Assembly (NCBI GenBank): GCA_001766905.1
Contig: MEKI01000148.1
Coordinates: 34,641-81,385, forward strand
Source of the DNA: Acidobacteria bacterium RBG_13_68_16
GTDB taxonomy: Bacteria; Acidobacteriota; Thermoanaerobaculia; Thermoanaerobaculales; Thermoanaerobaculaceae
DNA length: 46,745 nucleotides
Direction of reading: 5' to 3'
In this document: positions 42,971 to 46,745 of the stretch, piece after piece
How the letters are laid out: each line of letters begins with the position of its first letter
Position numbering within the stretch: the first letter of the stretch is position 1
Notes under the pieces: model-generated
What the model saw: only the letters and a program-made list of their open reading frames with translations
Told to the model about the DNA's origin: nothing
Databases searched by the model: none
Position numbers and translations under genes: made by a program

Positions 42971-43075
42971 CGTGACGCCCCGCCGGACTCTCTCGCAGTT
43001 GCACGGGGCGACGTCGTCGGTCGCGCGCCGGAACGCGGCGCAGCGCGTCACGACCGCGGCGACAGAGGGCCCGGC

Positions 43076-43399
43076 ATGACCACGGTCGTGCGGCTCCTGA
43101 CGGCGCTCGCGATGGGCCTCATCACCCGGCACGTCACCGTCCACGCCGGCCGGGCGCTGGCATCACGAACTCGGCTGCGCCTTCCCCCGCTGTGCGGCTA
43201 CGCCCTTGCCGGGTGCACGGCGGGGCTGCTCAAGCTTGCACTGGCGAGCTGGACCGATCTGTCAGGCCTGGTCGTGTGGGCCGCGTTCGGTGCCACCTGG
43301 GGCGTCGTTGTCGGCCTGCTGCTGCCGCTCGGTCAGCGTCGAAAGCGAGAGGCCGCTGCGGGTCTCGACCCCTCGCCCGGCCGCACCGACCCTTCCTGA
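43076..43399 (+). CDS. Small membrane protein of unknown function
   Basis: The 107-residue product has three hydrophobic stretches (LLTALAMGLITRHV, LCGYALAGCTAGLLKLALA, LVVWAAFGATWGVVVGLLLP) and a charged tail. ATG 43076 follows GAGGGC. I recognise no family. It lies after heme oxygenase on the same strand and before the shared terminator at 43476. Confidence 0.5.
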   Translation: MTTVVRLLTALAMGLITRHVTVHAGRALASRTRLRLPPLCGYALAGCTAGLLKLALASWTDLSGLVVWAAFGATWGVVVGLLLPLGQRRKREAAAGLDPSPGRTDPS

Positions 43400-43475
43400 C
43401 CGGCACCGACCTCGGCGCGGGGCTCTCCGTCGCGGCGTATGCCAGGGATGCGGGGCCGTGGGGCCGGGAAAGATC

Positions 43476-43501
43476 AAGGGCGGGGATTGCTCCCCGCCCT
43501 T
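43476..43501. terminator. Bidirectional terminator hairpin before groL end
   Basis: AAGGGCGGGGA and TCCCCGCCCTT form a perfect 11-base stem with a TTGC tetraloop between the convergent small membrane protein gene and groL. The flanking A/T content is modest on both sides. Confidence 0.7.
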
Positions 43502-43568
43502 TGTACTTGCGCTTCGTGCCGCGGATCAGCGTGGGGGTCCCGACCCCGGACCCCGGTCCCCTGCTTCT

Positions 43569-45227
<1,659 letters not shown>

Positions 45228-45524
45228 TTACTTCTTCTTCTCGATCACGCAGAGGATCTCGTCCTCACGCACGATGAGGAACTCTTCGTCATCCATCTTG
45301 ATGTCGTTCCCGGAGTACTTGCCGATCAGCACGCGATCGCCCTTCTTGACGTCGATCGGCATGCGCTTGCCGTTGTCGTCGAGCTTGCCCGGGCCCACCG
45401 CGATGACCTCGGCCTCCTGCGGCTTCTCCTTGGCGGTGTCGGGGATGATGATCCCGCCTTTCACCACCTCGTCTTGCTCGAGGCGCCTGAGGAGAACTCT
45501 GTCGTGAAGCGGACGCACGTTCAT
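45228..45524 (-). CDS. groS: Co-chaperonin GroES
   Basis: The 98-residue co-chaperonin begins [16 protein letters not shown], has the mobile-loop region after [13 protein letters not shown] and the [14 protein letters not shown] strand. It is first in the groSL operon. The ribosome site AAAGGAGG precedes the ATG. Confidence 0.99.
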   Translation of the reverse strand: MNVRPLHDRVLLRRLEQDEVVKGGIIIPDTAKEKPQEAEVIAVGPGKLDDNGKRMPIDVKKGDRVLIGKYSGNDIKMDDEEFLIVREDEILCVIEKKK

Positions 45525-45576
45525 GATTGCTAACCTCCTTTTCTAGTTGTATTTACGCCAACCCCCCGGGCGAGGA

Positions 45577-45603
45577 TTGGCACTCGCCCGACGAGACTGC
45601 CAA
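45577..45603. promoter_or_regulatory. CIRCE operator (HrcA site)
   Basis: TTGGCACTC and GACTGCCAA are separated by nine bases, the CIRCE layout (TTAGCACTC-N9-GAGTGCTAA). The two arms are complementary except for one position. The site starts directly after the -10 on the groS strand, so HrcA binding would block the start. Confidence 0.8.
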
Positions 45604-45632
45604 AATCTAACGCCTTCGCCGGAACTTGTCAA
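45604..45632 (-). promoter_or_regulatory. groSL promoter
   Basis: On the minus strand TTGACA (45627-45632) and TAGATT (45604-45609) are 17 bases apart and abut the CIRCE element. Confidence 0.75.
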
Positions 45633-45689
45633 GTGGTTATTGCACCAGGTCTCAGGCTCAAGCCCCCTTCATCCACAGTGCACAGAGGG

Positions 45690-46631
45690 TCAGGCCGACC
45701 CCCGGGGGCCTTGCCGGATGATGGCGAGCGCTTTTGCGTGCCCCCGGAGCAAGGCACACGCCGCCTCGCGCCCCCCCTCGCCCCGGCTCAGCGTCCGGTG
45801 CCGGAGTGCGCGGAGAAGCACGTAGCCCGTGTGCATGAAGGCGAGGTAGAGTCGGTACGCGAGGGGACGGAAGGGCCGCAGGCGAGTCGCCGCCATGTGC
45901 TCCAGGTAGAGCGGTGACCGGCCGCCCGACCCGGTCACGGCCCCCAACCGGTGGACCGCGACCATCGCCGGAACGAACAGCAACCGGAACCCGCGGCGGC
46001 GCAGGCGCAAACAGAGGTCCACGTCCTCGTTGTACAGGAAGTAGGCGGGGTCGAACCCGCCCACGGACCGCCAGGCATCCTGCGTGACCGCGAACGCGGC
46101 CCCGGGGACGAAGCCGACCGCCCTCTCGCGGCCGGCCTGGCGGCGGGACCGGCTCTGCCACACCGTCCCGGTCATGAAGTCCACCCCGCCGCCGGCGTAC
46201 CACAGCGAGCCGCCCGGACGGTCGAGGTACAGGGGCCCGGTGGCCGCACCGACAGCGTCGCGGCGTAGGGCGTCGAGAGCCGCCCCGAGGTAGCCGCCCA
46301 TCACCTCGATGTCGTTGTTGAGAATCACGAGGGCGTCCCAGGGTCCGAACCCGAGCAGCCCCACCCCGAGGTTTGCACCCCCGCCGAAACCAGCGTTGCG
46401 TCCGGTCCTCAGAACCTCGGCGCCTTGAAGGGCCCCAGGCGAAACGTTCCCGGCGTTGTCCACCACGACGATGCGCCGTTCGCAGGGCGAGGGGTCCTCG
46501 CGGAGGCTTCGAACGCACGCCGCGGTCGGCGTGAGGTCCCCGAAGTGGACCACCACGACGCCGACCCGCGGTGCGTGACCCGCACTCCCGCTCATACATT
46601 CTGCCGCTGGCGTGCCCCGAACGGGCCGCAC
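45690..46631 (-). CDS. Family 2 glycosyltransferase
   Basis: The 313-residue GT-A enzyme is of the rhamnosyltransferase/WcaE-like type. Nucleotide-sugar binding is seen in VGVVVVHFGD and VVVDNAG, the DxD-like metal site in VILNNDIEV, and the acceptor/base region in FLYNEDVDLCLRLRRRG. GTG 46631 follows the upstream stop by one base (TGAGGTG), implying coupling; an internal ATG at 46595 gives a more typical N-terminus (MSGSAGHAPRVG). It works in polysaccharide assembly together with the sugar transferase to its right. Confidence 0.88.
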   Translation of the reverse strand: MRPVRGTPAAECMSGSAGHAPRVGVVVVHFGDLTPTAACVRSLREDPSPCERRIVVVDNAGNVSPGALQGAEVLRTGRNAGFGGGANLGVGLLGFGPWDALVILNNDIEVMGGYLGAALDALRRDAVGAATGPLYLDRPGGSLWYAGGGVDFMTGTVWQSRSRRQAGRERAVGFVPGAAFAVTQDAWRSVGGFDPAYFLYNEDVDLCLRLRRRGFRLLFVPAMVAVHRLGAVTGSGGRSPLYLEHMAATRLRPFRPLAYRLYLAFMHTGYVLLRALRHRTLSRGEGGREAACALLRGHAKALAIIRQGPRGSA

Positions 46632-46632
46632 C

Positions 46633-46745
46633 TCACCGCCTGGCCCCCACGAGCGTCACGCTCGCGGTGCGGAGCAGCGCGAGAAAGTACATGCCCAGGG
46701 AACGCTCGCGAATGAAGTAGAGGTCGTACTCCAGCTTCCGGCGGT
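46633..46745 (-). CDS. Bacterial sugar transferase, C-terminal end (partial)
   Basis: Only the last 36 codons lie in the window. They read KLEYDLYFIRERSLGMYF...RTASVTLVGARR, the characteristic end of undecaprenyl-phosphate sugar phosphotransferases (WcaJ/WbaP type), whose usual motif is YDLYYI-x-SL-x-D. It would start polysaccharide repeat-unit assembly on the lipid carrier and is coupled to the glycosyltransferase gene. Confidence 0.7.
   Translation of the reverse strand, partial: RRKLEYDLYFIRERSLGMYFLALLRTASVTLVGARR

Overview
The window is high-GC, densely coded bacterial DNA. A serine/threonine kinase with a zinc ribbon, one membrane segment and a TPR tail, a PxKF/Ig-repeat secreted protein, PRC-barrel/MgtE-N proteins and CIRCE-controlled groESL together suggest an Acidobacteriota-like anaerobe or facultative organism. 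This is inference; there is no rRNA in the window.

Left arm (1-6956). A partial PRC-barrel/MgtE-N/CBS protein is followed by an unusual signalling island. Two paralogous proteins, each an extended-SDR (epimerase-like) NAD(P)-binding domain fused to an RsbRD-like helical domain, flank a response regulator and a Cache-HAMP histidine kinase. The two halves face each other and their stop codons overlap.

Hydrogenase block 1 (7110-13188, minus). A periplasmic Hyb/Hyd-2-type group 1 [NiFe] hydrogenase in the order small subunit, ferredoxin subunit, NrfD-type membrane subunit, large subunit, maturation protease, small membrane protein. A rubrerythrin gene diverges from it, with two Rex-like operators in its promoter region.

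Middle (14149-21372). A one-component STPK/TPR protein and a convergent secreted protein with BNR motifs, a 15-unit NPDVS pentapeptide repeat, Ig-like domains and a PxKF domain.

Hydrogenase block 2 (21529-26198, minus). A cytosolic group 3b sulfhydrogenase-type NADP-linked [NiFe] hydrogenase (hydB-hydG-hydD-hydA) and another maturation protease.

Hydrogenase block 3 (26646-42193, plus). A 13-gene, tightly coupled operon. It encodes an FdhF-like molybdopterin protein whose catalytic (Se)Cys-His pair is Thr-Tyr, a second HydB/HydG diaphorase pair, a HycI-like protease, three antiporter-type subunits, and a full Hyf-like group 4 [NiFe] hydrogenase core with all nickel ligands. It ends in its own response regulator and 6-TM histidine kinase. 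The gene content predicts an ion-pumping complex exchanging electrons between NAD(P)(H) and H+/H2, rather than a formate hydrogenlyase. Blocks 2 and 3 diverge from one 447-base intergenic region in which both promoters carry a TTGTGA-type palindrome just after the predicted start site, a layout expected for the NADH-sensing repressor Rex.

Right arm (42356-46745). Heme oxygenase, a small membrane protein, a shared terminator, groL and groS under a CIRCE operator, a family 2 glycosyltransferase and the end of a sugar-phosphate transferase.

Three classes of [NiFe] hydrogenase with three private proteases sit in 35 kb, but no hypABCDEF genes are present, so cofactor assembly must be encoded elsewhere.
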